64,000 bases of DNA from Corynebacterium minutissimum (GCF_000988205.1 NZ_LAYQ01000012.1:124001-188000); one strand, 5' to 3'. Positions 27,171 to 40,969 are shown, numbered from the stretch's first letter. Translations and numbers: made by a program. The notes: generated by a model from the letters alone, not told the origin.

Positions 27171-27671
27171 ATGGAACTACTCATTGGTCGCGTGGTGAAA
27201 TCCCACGGCATTAAAGGCGAGGTCTCCGTCGAGGTGACCACCGATTCCCCTGAGACCCGATTCGCCGTCGGCGAGGTTCTCCACGGCACACAAGGCAAGA
27301 AGGAACACGAACTCACCATCGCGGCGGTGCGCGCCCACAAGGGGCGCCTGCTCATCACCTTTAAGGAAATCCCGGACCGCACGGCCGCGGACTCGCTGCG
27401 TGGCACCCAGTTCTTTGCCGAACCCCTGGATGATCCCGAGGATGACGGCTTCTATGACCACGAGTTGGAAGGCCTGCGCGTCCTCCTCGACGGTGTAGAG
27501 GTGGGCGAGGTGACCGGCGTGACGCACGGCCCCACGCAGTCCCTCCTGGAAGTCACGCTCACCGATGGCAAAGAAGCGCTCGTCCCCTTTGTGGAGGAGA
27601 TCGTGCCGGAGGTCGATCTGGAGGAAGGAACCTGCACGATTACCCCACCGGAGGGGCTGCTCGACCTATGA
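27171..27671 (+). CDS. rimM: Ribosome maturation factor RimM
   Basis: A 166-residue factor for 30S maturation that binds S19. The N-terminal RimM domain starts with [20 protein letters not shown], a family signature, and the C-terminal PRC-barrel domain is in residues about 95-166 ([12 protein letters not shown], then [19 protein letters not shown]). It overlaps trmD by ATGA, so the two are coupled as in many bacteria. Confidence 0.95.
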   Translation: MELLIGRVVKSHGIKGEVSVEVTTDSPETRFAVGEVLHGTQGKKEHELTIAAVRAHKGRLLITFKEIPDRTAADSLRGTQFFAEPLDDPEDDGFYDHELEGLRVLLDGVEVGEVTGVTHGPTQSLLEVTLTDGKEALVPFVEEIVPEVDLEEGTCTITPPEGLLDL

Positions 27672-28510
27672 GAATCGACGTTGTCACCATCTTTCCGGAG
27701 TACCTCGACCCGCTGCGCCACGCATTGCTGGGCAAGGCCATCGAGCAGGGGAAGCTCGCGGTGGGCGTGCATGACCTGCGCCAGTGGGCCACCGACGTGC
27801 ATAAATCCGTCGATGATTCCCCCTATGGCGGTGGTCCCGGCATGGTGATGAAGCCTGAGGTGTGGGGGCCCGCGCTTGACGACGTCTCCTCCGGCACCGC
27901 CTCCACCCAGGACCTCCAGAGCGCTCTGCCGCACCTAAGCAAGCCGCGCCACGACGATATCCATGGCGTTGAGGCGCGCGCCTATGGCGAGAGCGAGAAT
28001 TCGGATAAGCCGTTGCTTATCGTGCCGACTCCTGTGGGAGAGCCTTTTACGCAAGCCGATGCGCAAGCGTGGTCTGCGGAGGAGCACATTGTCTTTGCGT
28101 GCGGGCGCTACGAGGGCATCGACCAGCGCGTCGTCGACGATGCGCAGCACCGTTACCGCGTACGCGAGGTCTCCATCGGCGACTACGTGCTCATCGGCGG
28201 CGAGGTAGCTGTGCTCGTCATCGCCGAGGCCGTCGTGCGCCTTATCCCCGGCGTGTTGGGGAACCGACGCTCGCACGAAGAAGATTCCTTCTCCGATGGC
28301 CTGCTGGAGGGGCCCAGCTACACCAAGCCGCGCGAGTGGCGCGGCCTCAAGGTTCCGGACGTGCTGACCTCCGGTGACCACGCCCGTGTGGACCGGTGGC
28401 GCCGCGAGCAGTCGCTGGCGCGAACATGGCAGCGCCGCCCAGAGCTGCTCGATGCAGCGGAGTTAAGTGAGGCCGATCGCGCCTACCTGGAAACCTTAAA
28501 GGAGGATTGA
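27668..28510 (+). CDS. trmD: tRNA (guanine-N1)-methyltransferase TrmD
   Basis: A 280-residue SPOUT methyltransferase that makes m1G37 in tRNA and prevents frameshifting. The N-terminus [16 protein letters not shown], the segment [18 protein letters not shown] and the knotted SAM-binding region [10 protein letters not shown] followed by [17 protein letters not shown] are all present. The C-terminal helical domain binds tRNA. It carries an internal insertion near residues 85-110 compared with the short enzymes. Its start overlaps the rimM stop. Confidence 0.96.
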   Translation: MRIDVVTIFPEYLDPLRHALLGKAIEQGKLAVGVHDLRQWATDVHKSVDDSPYGGGPGMVMKPEVWGPALDDVSSGTASTQDLQSALPHLSKPRHDDIHGVEARAYGESENSDKPLLIVPTPVGEPFTQADAQAWSAEEHIVFACGRYEGIDQRVVDDAQHRYRVREVSIGDYVLIGGEVAVLVIAEAVVRLIPGVLGNRRSHEEDSFSDGLLEGPSYTKPREWRGLKVPDVLTSGDHARVDRWRREQSLARTWQRRPELLDAAELSEADRAYLETLKED

Positions 28511-28511
28511 G

Positions 28512-28880
28512 ATGGACGTCAGCACTGACTTGTCAATACTTATGACTGAGGCTGAATGGAACAAGGTCCTCAAGGCCATGCCGCAGCGCCTGCGCGAAGG
28601 AGGCGTCGAACCGCTCGACATCAACGCAGAGATCATCTCCTTTACCTGCGAGCCCGACAATATCTTGGTCAATGAGTACATGGATAAACACGGCCAGCCG
28701 CCGGTGAGTGAGCACGTGTGGAGGGTCATCGTCAACGGCACCTCTGACCTGCCGCTGACCAAGGTCACCGCCGCCGTCGCGGAGTGCTTGCCGCCCCACA
28801 CACTCTGGTACGGAACCTCAGAGATTGGTCACACCGAGTTTGGCCTGGGCACTTCCTGCGCGTGGCAGGGCGGGGTATAG
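28512..28880 (+). CDS. Hypothetical protein downstream of trmD
   Basis: A 122-residue soluble, acidic protein that starts one nucleotide after the trmD stop. I recognise no family. Visible features are a Trp/Glu-rich N-terminal segment (MTEAEWNKVLKAMPQRLREGG), a hydrophobic strand-like core (WRVIVNGTSDLPLTKVTAAV) and a C-terminal segment containing two cysteines and HTEFGLGTSCAWQGG. The close spacing suggests cotranslation with rimM-trmD, but no role can be assigned. Confidence 0.65.
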   Translation: MDVSTDLSILMTEAEWNKVLKAMPQRLREGGVEPLDINAEIISFTCEPDNILVNEYMDKHGQPPVSEHVWRVIVNGTSDLPLTKVTAAVAECLPPHTLWYGTSEIGHTEFGLGTSCAWQGGV

Positions 28881-28920
28881 GGTGAGAAGGTCTTAAGTCC
28901 CCGACCCAAAAAGAGGTTTT

Positions 28921-31224
28921 GTGAATATCGCAGCCACCATCGCTGGAGAGCTGGGCGTCAAAGAGCAGTTTGTCGAAGCCGCCCTCAAGCTCATGGCGGA
29001 GGGTAACACCGTTCCGTTCATCGCCCGATACCGCAAGGAAGCCACCGGCGGGCTGGATGACTCGCAGCTGCGTATCATCGAGGAACGCTCGACCTACCTT
29101 CGGGAACTGGAGGAGCGCAAGGAAACGGTGCTCGCCGCGATTGAGGAGCAGGGCAAGCTGACCGATGAGCTGCGCGCGCTCATCCAGGGCTGCGAGACCA
29201 AGGCGCGCTTAGAGGATCTGTACCTGCCGTATAAGAAGCGTCGCAAAACCAAGGCGGATATCGCGCGTGAGGCAGGCTTGGAGCCGCTGACCGATAAGCT
29301 TATCGAGAACCCTTCGGCGGACCCGGCCGAGCTGGCCGGGGAGTACCTCACCGAAGGTTTCGAGGAAACGAAGAAGGCCCTCGACGGTGCTCGAGCCATC
29401 TTGGTGGACCGTTTTGCGCTGGATGCGGACCTCGTCGGTGAGGTGCGCGAGCGTATGTACACCAGCGGTTCCATGAACGCCGGTGTGGTGGAAGGCAAGG
29501 AAGCCGAAGGCGCAAAGTTCAAAGATTACTTCGAGTTCTCCGAGCCTTTCGACAAGCTTCCCTCGCACCGCATCTTGGCGCTGCTGCGCGGTGAGAACGA
29601 GGGCGTGCTGCAGCTCAACCTCGATGCCGGCGATGACGCCATCTACGAGGGCATGATCGCAGATCGCTTCGACCTAGACGTTGACACCTCCCGCTGGCTT
29701 GCCGACGCCGTCCACTGGGGCTGGCGCACCAAACTCTCCATCTCCTCGGGCCTCGACGTGCGCATGCGCCTGAAAGAGAAGGCGGAGGAAGGCGCGCTCA
29801 AGGTTTTCGCGACCAACCTGCGCGATGTTCTGCTGGCGGCCCCGGCGGGCCAGCGCGCGACGCTGGGCTTGGACCCGGGCTACCGCAACGGCGTCAAGTG
29901 TGCGGTCGTCGACCCGACGGGCAAGGTCCTTGCCACCACCATCGTCTACCCGCACCAGCCGCAGCAGAAGTGGGCTGAGGCGGTGAGAGAGTTGGCGTCG
30001 TTAAGCGCGGCTCATTCGGTGGACCTCATGGCAATTGGTAATGGCACCGCGTCGCGGGAGACGGAGAAGCTTGCCGGTGAAGTCGCGGACCTCATCGCGC
30101 AGGCGGGTGGGAAGCGGCCGAGCCCGGTCGTGGTGTCGGAGGCGGGCGCGTCGGTGTATTCGGCTTCGCAGCTGGCGGCCGATGAGTTCCCCGACATGGA
30201 TGTCTCACTGCGCGGCGCGGTGTCCATCGCGCGCCGCCTGCAGGACCCGCTGGCGGAGCTGGTGAAGATTGACCCGAAGGCCATTGGTGTGGGGCAGTAC
30301 CAACATGACGTCAACCAGGTCGCACTCGCGCGCACGCTCGATGGCGTGGTGGAAGACGCGGTGAATGGCGTCGGCGTGGACCTGAACACGGCGTCGGCCC
30401 CGCTGCTGGAGCGCGTGGCTGGTGTGAACTCCACGATTGCGGCCAACATCGTGGCCTACCGCGATGAGAATGGCACGTTTGCCTCGCGCAAGGAGCTGAA
30501 GAAGGTGCCGCGCTTGGGGCCGAAGGCTTTCGAGCAGGCGGCGGGCTTCCTGCGCATCAATGGCGGTAAGGATCCGCTCGATGCCTCGGCCGTGCACCCG
30601 GAGGCCTACCCGGTGGTGGCGCGCATCGCGGAGAAGACTGGTCTGGGGGTCTCGGAGCTCATCGGCAATTCGCGGGTGTTGACGAAGCTGTCGCCGGCGG
30701 ACTTCGCCGACGACACCTTCGGTGTGCCGACGGTGACGGATATCATCGCGGAGCTGGACAAGCCGGGCCGCGACCCGCGCCCGGAGTTTAAGACCGCGAC
30801 GTTCAAGGAGGGCGTGGATAAGGTCTCGGACTTGAAACCGGGCATGATTCTGGAGGGCACCGTGACCAACGTTGCGGCCTTCGGTGCGTTCATCGACGTT
30901 GGCGTGCACCAAGACGGGCTTGTGCATGTGTCCGCGATGAGCCACAAGTTCGTCTCCGACCCGCACGATGTGGTCCGCTCGGGCCAGGTAGTGAAGGTGA
31001 AGGTCATGGAGGTAGACGTGGAGCGCCAGCGCATTGGTTTGTCGCTGCGGCTTGACGACGAACCCGGCCAGCCCGCGCCTAAGCGCCGCAACGACGGTGG
31101 GCGTTCCGAGGGGCGCGGCGGCCGCTCCGACCGGCGCAACTCCCGCCGCGACGGTGGGCGTGGCCGCGTGGACCGCGGCGGCGGTGGCTCAATGGCCGAC
31201 GCTCTCAAGAAGGCCGGCTTCTAA
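28921..31224 (+). CDS. tex: Tex-family RNA-binding protein
   Basis: A 767-residue protein similar to Tex/YhgF. The N-terminal helix-rich domain is followed by a YqgF-like RNase H fold starting [17 protein letters not shown] (residues about 318-334), a helix-hairpin-helix pair ([21 protein letters not shown], residues about 480-510) and a C-terminal S1 RNA-binding domain with [21 protein letters not shown] and HVSAMSHKF. The last 60 residues are an Arg/Gly-rich tail. The GTG start follows an AGAGG sequence. Tex binds single-stranded RNA and DNA and is implicated in transcription; its exact role in corynebacteria is not known. Confidence 0.93.
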   Translation: MNIAATIAGELGVKEQFVEAALKLMAEGNTVPFIARYRKEATGGLDDSQLRIIEERSTYLRELEERKETVLAAIEEQGKLTDELRALIQGCETKARLEDLYLPYKKRRKTKADIAREAGLEPLTDKLIENPSADPAELAGEYLTEGFEETKKALDGARAILVDRFALDADLVGEVRERMYTSGSMNAGVVEGKEAEGAKFKDYFEFSEPFDKLPSHRILALLRGENEGVLQLNLDAGDDAIYEGMIADRFDLDVDTSRWLADAVHWGWRTKLSISSGLDVRMRLKEKAEEGALKVFATNLRDVLLAAPAGQRATLGLDPGYRNGVKCAVVDPTGKVLATTIVYPHQPQQKWAEAVRELASLSAAHSVDLMAIGNGTASRETEKLAGEVADLIAQAGGKRPSPVVVSEAGASVYSASQLAADEFPDMDVSLRGAVSIARRLQDPLAELVKIDPKAIGVGQYQHDVNQVALARTLDGVVEDAVNGVGVDLNTASAPLLERVAGVNSTIAANIVAYRDENGTFASRKELKKVPRLGPKAFEQAAGFLRINGGKDPLDASAVHPEAYPVVARIAEKTGLGVSELIGNSRVLTKLSPADFADDTFGVPTVTDIIAELDKPGRDPRPEFKTATFKEGVDKVSDLKPGMILEGTVTNVAAFGAFIDVGVHQDGLVHVSAMSHKFVSDPHDVVRSGQVVKVKVMEVDVERQRIGLSLRLDDEPGQPAPKRRNDGGRSEGRGGRSDRRNSRRDGGRGRVDRGGGGSMADALKKAGF

Positions 31225-31357
31225 CCGTTCAAACGGTCGGAGCTTTGTGTGTTCTCGCCCCAGCGGCGGCTTTAGAGTCCGTCTCCTGAGAATCCGAGAT
31301 CGTTCAGTGCAGACGGCGGGATGAGACTTAGCTGAGGGATCGCCGAAGGCGCGGAAA

Positions 31358-31377
31358 GCCTCGCGGTTTTGCGGGGC
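31358..31377 (-). terminator. Weak hairpin after the HNH gene
   Basis: GCCTCGC (31358-31364) and GCGGGGC (31371-31377) form an imperfect stem. On the minus strand it is followed by TTTCC, so it could terminate the HNH-gene transcript. Confidence 0.3.
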
Positions 31378-31442
31378 CTCCGCGTGGAGTAGGCACCATG
31401 CTGGGGATGAGCTGCTTTGGCGGCACGGTGCTGGGGTGCGAG

Positions 31443-32558
31443 CTATCCGGGCGGTGGGCTACCGTTTGGTGGATCCGGCGGTCGGGCGTGGGTTTTGTCG
31501 GCGGCGAGCCGTTTGACCGCTTCTTGGTAGGCGGGCTGCCCGGTAATCGGCGTTCCCCAGGGCGGGATGTAGTCAACGGGCCCTTTTAGACGAAAGACAT
31601 AGCCTCTGCCGGTCGGGCTGGTGGGGTCATCGTCGTTGATGCCGTTGTGGTAGGCGCACAGCATGGTCAGGTTGGGCGGGTTGGTCTCCCCGCCTGCCTG
31701 CCAGGGAATGATGTGGTGGACTTGGCAGTAGTCCGCCGGTTTATTGCAGTCCTCGATAGCGCAGGTGGGGTGTTCGGCGCTGGCCATGATGCGCTGCTCG
31801 AGGCTGGCAAAGCGCGAAAGTCGGTGCAACCACACCGGCCCGATGGTGGGGTGGACCAATGTGGCGTAGCCAGTTTCGGCGAACTTGTAGGTGAGAAACT
31901 CTGCGCCACTCATGCGCCCGCCGTTGGTGAGCTCGAGTTCGATGTCGTCGCCGTCATGGCGGACGACTTTGTCGAGCTCGTCGAGCGTTATCACGACGTT
32001 GGTTCCCACCGCCGGCCGCGAGCCCACGCCTTCTTTGAAGAAAACCTGGTGGGTGGCGTCCAGGAGGTCGGCGGGGTTGATGGACTCGAGTGTGCTGCGA
32101 ATGGTGGATATGTTCAGAGCGGTATCGGTAACCGTGAGCGAGTGCGGGCCATTCTTGCGGTAGGTCAGCCGCACCCCTGGTGAAGGCACGCGTTTGGGCC
32201 TGAGCTCCTTCAAGCGCTCCACCGCCACTGAAGCAACCCGTTCTGAAGGCGTGGATGCCAGCGCGACGCGCAAATTCCAGACATCGAGCTGTTTCTTCAA
32301 CTTGGCGGTGTAGGACTCAATCAGGTTCAACGTGGCCAGGTCGTGGCCCTGGCGTTGGGCCGCCTGACGCGCTGCGCGCTGCTTTCCGGTGAAGCGGGTA
32401 TCGCCGAAATAAATGGCATGAAGCGACGCCAGCTCCGCGGCATCACCGGCCGAGGCGCCGAGCGCACGTAAGCCTTCGGGTGTGCTGGTTGCTGCTTCCA
32501 CCAACGCAATCCCCGAATTGCGAAGGCGGATGTAGGTTTCGATATCCCCCATGGGCAC
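31443..32558 (-). CDS. HNH endonuclease domain protein (DUF222/13E12-like)
   Basis: A 371-residue protein with an HNH module near residues 270-315: paired Cys in CAIEDCNKPADYC, then QVHHIIPWQAGGETNPPNL and LCAYHNG. The N-terminal 250 residues resemble the actinobacterial DUF222/13E12 family, which occurs in multiple copies in corynebacteria and mycobacteria, with a mostly helical, charged N-terminus. The C-terminus is Pro-rich and low complexity. Translation begins at a GTG (32558) or an ATG 6 nt downstream (32552); a TAGTCT box lies 8 nt before the latter. Cellular role is unknown. Confidence 0.8.
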   Translation of the reverse strand: MPMGDIETYIRLRNSGIALVEAATSTPEGLRALGASAGDAAELASLHAIYFGDTRFTGKQRAARQAAQRQGHDLATLNLIESYTAKLKKQLDVWNLRVALASTPSERVASVAVERLKELRPKRVPSPGVRLTYRKNGPHSLTVTDTALNISTIRSTLESINPADLLDATHQVFFKEGVGSRPAVGTNVVITLDELDKVVRHDGDDIELELTNGGRMSGAEFLTYKFAETGYATLVHPTIGPVWLHRLSRFASLEQRIMASAEHPTCAIEDCNKPADYCQVHHIIPWQAGGETNPPNLTMLCAYHNGINDDDPTSPTGRGYVFRLKGPVDYIPPWGTPITGQPAYQEAVKRLAADKTHARPPDPPNGSPPPG

Positions 32559-32872
32559 AGAGACTAAAACAGGCCTTAATGCCTCGCAACCGGAGGAGAA
32601 AACGCCCTGTTCATGTGCCTCATAACTTGGATCTCACGCGGGAATGGCCAGCACCCACACGGCCAAACGCAGCCCCGAGCTCGTAATCCACGCGAAAAAA
32701 CTGGACGGGGCGCAATGGCACGAATAATAATAAGTTTATGTCGTCAACTCCTCCAGTGGTATGTTTGGTGAAACAAACGATCTAGCGGTCTCGCTCATGC
32801 TCGCTCTTTCGTCGAATATGCCTGGACAGAGGGTTAGAAGCGGACCTGAGCTATCACTATAAGGAGGCGGGA
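32559..32872. other. Intergenic region between the HNH gene and the yhgE-like gene
   Basis: About 314 nt with no gene. It holds the divergent start of the HNH gene at its left edge, a short AT-rich stretch (cgaataataataagttt), the inverted repeat at 32763-32778, and a strong ribosome-binding site AAGGAGG at 32861-32867 for the plus-strand gene. No structured RNA or other ORF is apparent. Confidence 0.5.
32763..32778. promoter_or_regulatory. Inverted repeat upstream of the yhgE-like gene
   Basis: GTTTG (32763-32767) and CAAAC (32774-32778) are separated by 6 nt, a 16-bp palindrome of the size bound by TetR or MarR regulators. It lies 94 nt before the start codon. No regulator gene is adjacent. 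Confidence 0.3.
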
Positions 32873-35038
32873 ATGAGCCGTGAGGCTGAAGAAGACCGGA
32901 AGAATGGTTCTTCGCCTGGTCGGGCGAATGAGGGGAGTGCTGCGACCCGTGACAGCGAAGCCATGGGTTGGCACCGCGTCCTCGATTGGCGCCCCACGAG
33001 TACTGTGTCGCGCGTGCTCATCGTTTTTCTTCTCGTTGCACCGCTGATCGTCGCCGGCACCATGATGTGGGCGATGTGGGACCCGTCAAAGTACATGCGC
33101 AACATTGACCTGGCGGTGGTGAATGAGGATGCGGGCGTCGAGAAGCAGGGCAAATACACCAACTACGGTGATCAGGTCGTCGAAGGCCTGTTGGAGACGG
33201 GGTACCTGAACTTTGCGGAGGTCAACAAGGCCGATGGTGATGAGGGCCTGCTCAAGGGCAAGTACCTCATGGTGGTGACCATCCCGGAGAACTTTTCCGA
33301 GCAGGCCGTCACCATCATCAGCGATAAACCAGTCAAACCGGAGATTCATTTCGCCACCAATGATTATTACGGCACGAATGGCTCGGTGATTTCCTCCAGC
33401 CTCATCCCGCAGGTCCAGACCAGCGTGGAAAATGCGATTTCCAAGAAATACGCCGACCAGGTCATCGAAGGTCTCAACAAACTCAGCGACGGCCTAGGCA
33501 CCGCGGCGGAGGGCGCCGGCCGTCTCGATGAGGGTGCGGGCAAATTGCAGGAAGGCGGCGGGCGCGCGGTCGAGGGAATCGCCAAGCTGGACGCCGGCGC
33601 GGGCGATCTCAACAACGGTACGGGCCAGCTGCTGGACGGCACGAACCGCCTGAATGACGGAGTAGGACGCCTCAGCGATGGCGCCGCGCAGCTCGATGAT
33701 GGCGCCGCCCAGCTTGCCGACGGCTCCGACAAGCTCCTTGCCGGCACCGGCCGCCTAGCGGATGGCGCGGGTCAGATCGACGGCGGTGTTAACCAGCTCA
33801 CGGGCATGCTCATCCCGGTGCTCAAGCAGGCGCAGGCTGTGGCCCCGGCACTCCTGCAGCTTGTCGACGTCCTCCGCGGCCTCGGCATGCACCAACAAGC
33901 TGAGCAGCTTTATTCACTGGTCTCCAAGCTGGACCCGGCCGCCAGCGGCAACATGGTGGCGCAGTTGGAGAAGCTTTCTGCCGGCACCGGCCAGCTCTAC
34001 TACAACCTGGCTGATCCCAATTCGGAGTACCTGGGCGGCATGATGGCTCTTAATGACGGTGCGCACCGCTTGTCCGATGGTTCCCAGCAGCTGCGTGCGG
34101 GTGTTGGCGAACTGAGCGACGGTGCCGCCCAGCTGAAGGACGGTGCTTCCCGCTTGCACGAGGGCACCGGCACGTTGAAGGATGGCACGAGCCAGCTCGC
34201 CGCCGGTGGCACGGAGTTGAAGGATGGCATGGACCAGCTCAAGGCGGGCTCGAACGAATTGGCCACCAAGCTTGCCGACGGCGCCGCCAAGGCCCCCTCC
34301 ATTACCCAGCCGGATACGTCTGCGCAGAACATGGCCGTGCCCATCAACTTCACCTCCTCCAACCTTCACCCAGTGCAGACGGTGGTCGACCCGGTCGATC
34401 CAACCCAGAAGAACATCACCGGTGGCGTATCGATGCTCTTCGTGCTCGTCTTCGGATTCCTCGTCATGCTGCTGGTTGCCATGACACTGCCGTACTACCT
34501 GGGGCGCCGGGGCGAGTCGGCCACGAGCCCGGTGCGCGGTATCCTCGCAGCCTTTGGAGTCGTGGCGGGCTTGAATTTCCTCGTCCTAGCCTTCATGGCC
34601 TTCATGTCCTCCATGATGGGATGGTCACCGGCGAGCTGGCCGATGATGCTGCTAGTTATCGCCGCCATCGCCGCCGTGGGGGCGGCGACCTACCAGTTCC
34701 TCCTGGTCACCTTTGGACGCAAGATCGGCGCCATCTTCGCCGTAGGTGCGTTCGCTCTGGGCATCATGGTCTTCGGCGGTGTATGGCCGGTGGCGGCGAT
34801 TCCGCGCCCGTTGAGCATGCTGCATCCTTTCCACCCGATGTCCTATGCGAAGAATGCCTTTACTCGCGCCACCGACGGCATCCACGACGGAACTTTCTGG
34901 GCCGGTATTGCAGTGTTGTTTATTGTGACTGCCCTCGCACTGGTGGCTTCCTGCGTGGTCTTCCGGGCTCGCCACCATGGCACCGCCCGAATTGTGGACG
35001 AGCACCTCTTCCGCGCTCCGGCGGTGGTCGACGCCTAG
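32873..35038 (+). CDS. YhgE/Pip-family membrane protein with DG-repeat ectodomain
   Basis: A 721-residue membrane protein of the YhgE/Pip family (phage infection protein type, ABC-2-like). The first membrane segment is at residues about 42-64. A large extracytoplasmic domain follows, of which residues about 200-500 are repeats with the pattern L-x-D-G-A-x-x-L, e.g. DGAAQLDDGAAQLADG and LSDGAAQLKDGASRLHEG. Five or six membrane helices form the C-terminal half (residues about 520-710). An AAGGAGG site lies 5 nt before the ATG. Related proteins include the T7SS-linked YueB group; no secretion cluster is visible here. The function is not established. Confidence 0.87.
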   Translation: MSREAEEDRKNGSSPGRANEGSAATRDSEAMGWHRVLDWRPTSTVSRVLIVFLLVAPLIVAGTMMWAMWDPSKYMRNIDLAVVNEDAGVEKQGKYTNYGDQVVEGLLETGYLNFAEVNKADGDEGLLKGKYLMVVTIPENFSEQAVTIISDKPVKPEIHFATNDYYGTNGSVISSSLIPQVQTSVENAISKKYADQVIEGLNKLSDGLGTAAEGAGRLDEGAGKLQEGGGRAVEGIAKLDAGAGDLNNGTGQLLDGTNRLNDGVGRLSDGAAQLDDGAAQLADGSDKLLAGTGRLADGAGQIDGGVNQLTGMLIPVLKQAQAVAPALLQLVDVLRGLGMHQQAEQLYSLVSKLDPAASGNMVAQLEKLSAGTGQLYYNLADPNSEYLGGMMALNDGAHRLSDGSQQLRAGVGELSDGAAQLKDGASRLHEGTGTLKDGTSQLAAGGTELKDGMDQLKAGSNELATKLADGAAKAPSITQPDTSAQNMAVPINFTSSNLHPVQTVVDPVDPTQKNITGGVSMLFVLVFGFLVMLLVAMTLPYYLGRRGESATSPVRGILAAFGVVAGLNFLVLAFMAFMSSMMGWSPASWPMMLLVIAAIAAVGAATYQFLLVTFGRKIGAIFAVGAFALGIMVFGGVWPVAAIPRPLSMLHPFHPMSYAKNAFTRATDGIHDGTFWAGIAVLFIVTALALVASCVVFRARHHGTARIVDEHLFRAPAVVDA

Positions 35039-36114
35039 TAATCGCGAGACGCGAGCCCACCCGGAAGGTTACGCAGCTCGATGCCCATATCCGCTGCCAG
35101 ATCGGCGTAGCGTAGGACGAAGCCAGCGCTGCGCCCACCGGAGGGGCAGGCAACGTAGACCAGTTCGGAAGAGCACGAAGCGAGCGCACGGCGCACGGCA
35201 TCATCATCGGTGACGGTATGCCAGGGCAGTGACACCGTGGCATCAGGAAAGCCGGTGTTCTCGGAGATATCGAGGAGGGCGGCGTGGCCGTCGCGAAGCT
35301 CAGGCGGAAAGCTGCGCTCTCCGGGCAAGGTGCTGACCAGCGGGCGCGCAGGATCCGGGCCGACTGTGAGCGTGCGGAAACTACCGGGCAGCGCCTCATA
35401 GGACGTAACACGGCCACGCAGCTCCTCATGGTGCGGAAGCTTCCCCAACCAGCCCAGCGTCGCGGTGGCCATGAGCCCCGCGATGACGGACGTCGTAGCA
35501 CCCAGGACCCCAGCCGTGGAGCACTCGAGCGCCTCGCCCTCCGGCGGGGCGGGGAAGAGATCACGCAAGCCCACCCCGCGCCCGTCAGCGCAGTCCTTAC
35601 CGGAATGCCACAGCGCGGCCTGCCCGCCGTAGCGCAGCACGGTTCCCCAAGCCAGCGGGGTAGAGGTGAGCTCGCAGGCGTCTGCGACGAGGTACTTCGT
35701 GTCGAAGGTATCTGAGCCATCGAGGACGAGGTCGGCCTCGGCGCAGAGGTCAAGAACAGTAGAGGAAGTCAGCCGCGCGTTGAGCGCGGTGATTTGCAGC
35801 TCGGGGGCAAGCTCGCGGGCGCGCGCGGCGGCTACCTCGGCCTTGGGCTTGCCGACGTCCCCCGCACCAAACAGCACCTGCCTGTGCAGGTTGCTGATAT
35901 CGACGGTATCGGAATCGATGAGCGTGATGCGCCCGATGCCTGCCGCCGCGAGCTGCTGGAGAGCCGGGCAGCCCAGCCCGCCGGCGCCCACGACGAGCAG
36001 GTGCGCCGCGTGGAGCCGCTCCTGCGCCGCGTCACCGAAGCCTGGTAGAAGGCGCTGGCGCGAGGTGCGGGCGAGTTCATCTTTGCTGAGCATGGATCCA
36101 GTCAACTGCGTCAC
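35035..36114 (-). CDS. thiF: ThiF-like adenylyltransferase with C-terminal rhodanese domain
   Basis: A 359-residue E1-like enzyme that adenylates the ThiS C-terminus for sulfur transfer. The ATP site VVGAGGLGCPALQQL is near residues 40-55, and DSDTVDISNLHRQVLF matches the family. The segment ECSTAGVLGATTS holds the probable catalytic Cys; the usual zinc-binding CxxC pairs are not obvious. A rhodanese-like C-terminus (residues about 260-359) has the loop C-P-S-G-G-R-S with the persulfide cysteine. MoeB/MoeZ-type enzymes look alike; the thi operon position favours ThiF. The start is a GTG 4 nt after thiG; an ATG at 36093 is possible. Confidence 0.88.
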   Translation of the reverse strand: MTQLTGSMLSKDELARTSRQRLLPGFGDAAQERLHAAHLLVVGAGGLGCPALQQLAAAGIGRITLIDSDTVDISNLHRQVLFGAGDVGKPKAEVAAARARELAPELQITALNARLTSSTVLDLCAEADLVLDGSDTFDTKYLVADACELTSTPLAWGTVLRYGGQAALWHSGKDCADGRGVGLRDLFPAPPEGEALECSTAGVLGATTSVIAGLMATATLGWLGKLPHHEELRGRVTSYEALPGSFRTLTVGPDPARPLVSTLPGERSFPPELRDGHAALLDISENTGFPDATVSLPWHTVTDDDAVRRALASCSSELVYVACPSGGRSAGFVLRYADLAADMGIELRNLPGGLASRDY

Positions 36115-36118
36115 GGGC

Positions 36119-37099
<981 letters not shown>

Positions 37100-37103
<4 letters not shown>

Positions 37104-38241
37104 TGTTGCTCCTTGAGGTGTCGTAGGGGATCACATGCGGTGAGATCGATGCTGGGTTCGGTGCCTTCGATGAGCTCGCGGGTACAGCGCGCGGCCAGAG
37201 CCGTCAGCAGAATGCCGTGGCGGAAATAGCCGGTGGAGATGACGAGCTTGTCGCTGACGCGGCCGAGATACGGCAAGTCATCCGGAGTGCCAGGGCGGGC
37301 ACCCGCGCTGGCCTCGAGGAATTCGCATTCTTCGATGGCGGGGAGGATGCGGATGGCGTCGCGAAGCAGCGCGTAGACACCGCCGGCCTGGGCCGTGGCA
37401 AGCGTGTCCTCGCGGGTTGTAGCGCCGACCGCGAGGGTGCCATCGCCGCGGGGGATGAGGTAGATGGGGCGGTCCTCCACGAAACCGCGGACCACGCGGG
37501 TGAGCAGCGGCTGGAGCTCGTCCGGTACGCGCAGGCGCAGGATATCTCCGTACACCGGGCGCAGGTGCAGCGGGGAATCTGTGAGCCCAGCCGCGGCTGC
37601 CCACTCGATATCGCGTGCCCCCAGGCCTGCAGCGAGCACCACATCGTCGGCGTGGAATTGGCCTGCGGGAGTGCTCACGACGCCAGTGGCGGCGTCAATA
37701 GACTGCGCTGCCGTGCGGAAGAAGCGCACCCCAAGACCCTGGGCAGCGCTGATGAGGGCAGCCGCCCACTGGCGGGGAAAGACCTGCGTGTCGCCCGGGA
37801 TACTCACTGCAGCGGCCAAACGTGGCGAGAGTAAAGGTTCGGCACGCCGGGCCTCGCGCACGGTGATGCGCTCGACCTCCATGCCGTGGAGGGACTGATA
37901 GTCAGCCAGCTCGGTGAGGTGCTGAGCATCCGCACGGTCGGCGGCGACGACAAGGGTGCCCTCGGCGCGGTAGCCAGTGGGGACCTCCGTGTGGGCGGCA
38001 ACCAGATCGATAAGCTCTGGGTACCACGCGCCGGAGGCACGCATCAGCGGGAAGAGAGGATCCTGCTGGTAGACCACCTCGGCGGCAGGGGCGAGCATGC
38101 CGCCGGCGAAGTGGGTAGCTCCGGAGGCTGGCGCCGGATCCAGCACCGTGACCTCATAGCCTTGGGCGGCCAGTTCCACGGCGGTGGCCAGACCAATGAC
38201 GCCCGCGCCGACGACGATGACTGAAGAATCAGAGCTGGTAC

Positions 38242-38245
<4 letters not shown>
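37100..38245 (-). CDS. thiO: Glycine oxidase ThiO
   Basis: A 381-residue FAD-dependent oxidase that provides dehydroglycine from glycine for the thiazole ring. The Rossmann motif VIVVGAGVIGLATAVELAAQG is at residues about 9-29, and THFAGGMLAPAAEV is the family's FAD contact. C-terminal GARPGTPDDLPYLG also matches. Between thiE and thiS, it identifies the pathway as the ThiO type rather than the tyrosine-lyase ThiH type. The start overlaps the thiE stop. Confidence 0.94.
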
Positions 38246-40790
<2,545 letters not shown>

Positions 40791-40969
40791 TATCAGTGCG
40801 TCACCCACCTTAGAGCCCCCGGTGGGCAGGTGTCAGGCGTTTGGGGCAATTTGTTCTGCGGGGGTGGGGTGTGGAAAGATAGCGATGTTCTGTGTAATAG
40901 GCACGAACCGGTCAGCCGCCTCGCGGTGGCGCCAGGGTCCTCTGTCTTAAACTGAAAAGGAAAACACCA

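Noticed and set aside
31443-32558. HNH gene as a homing endonuclease or mobile element
   Set aside because: It is a free-standing DUF222-type gene with no intron, intein splice motif, target-site duplication or terminal repeats.
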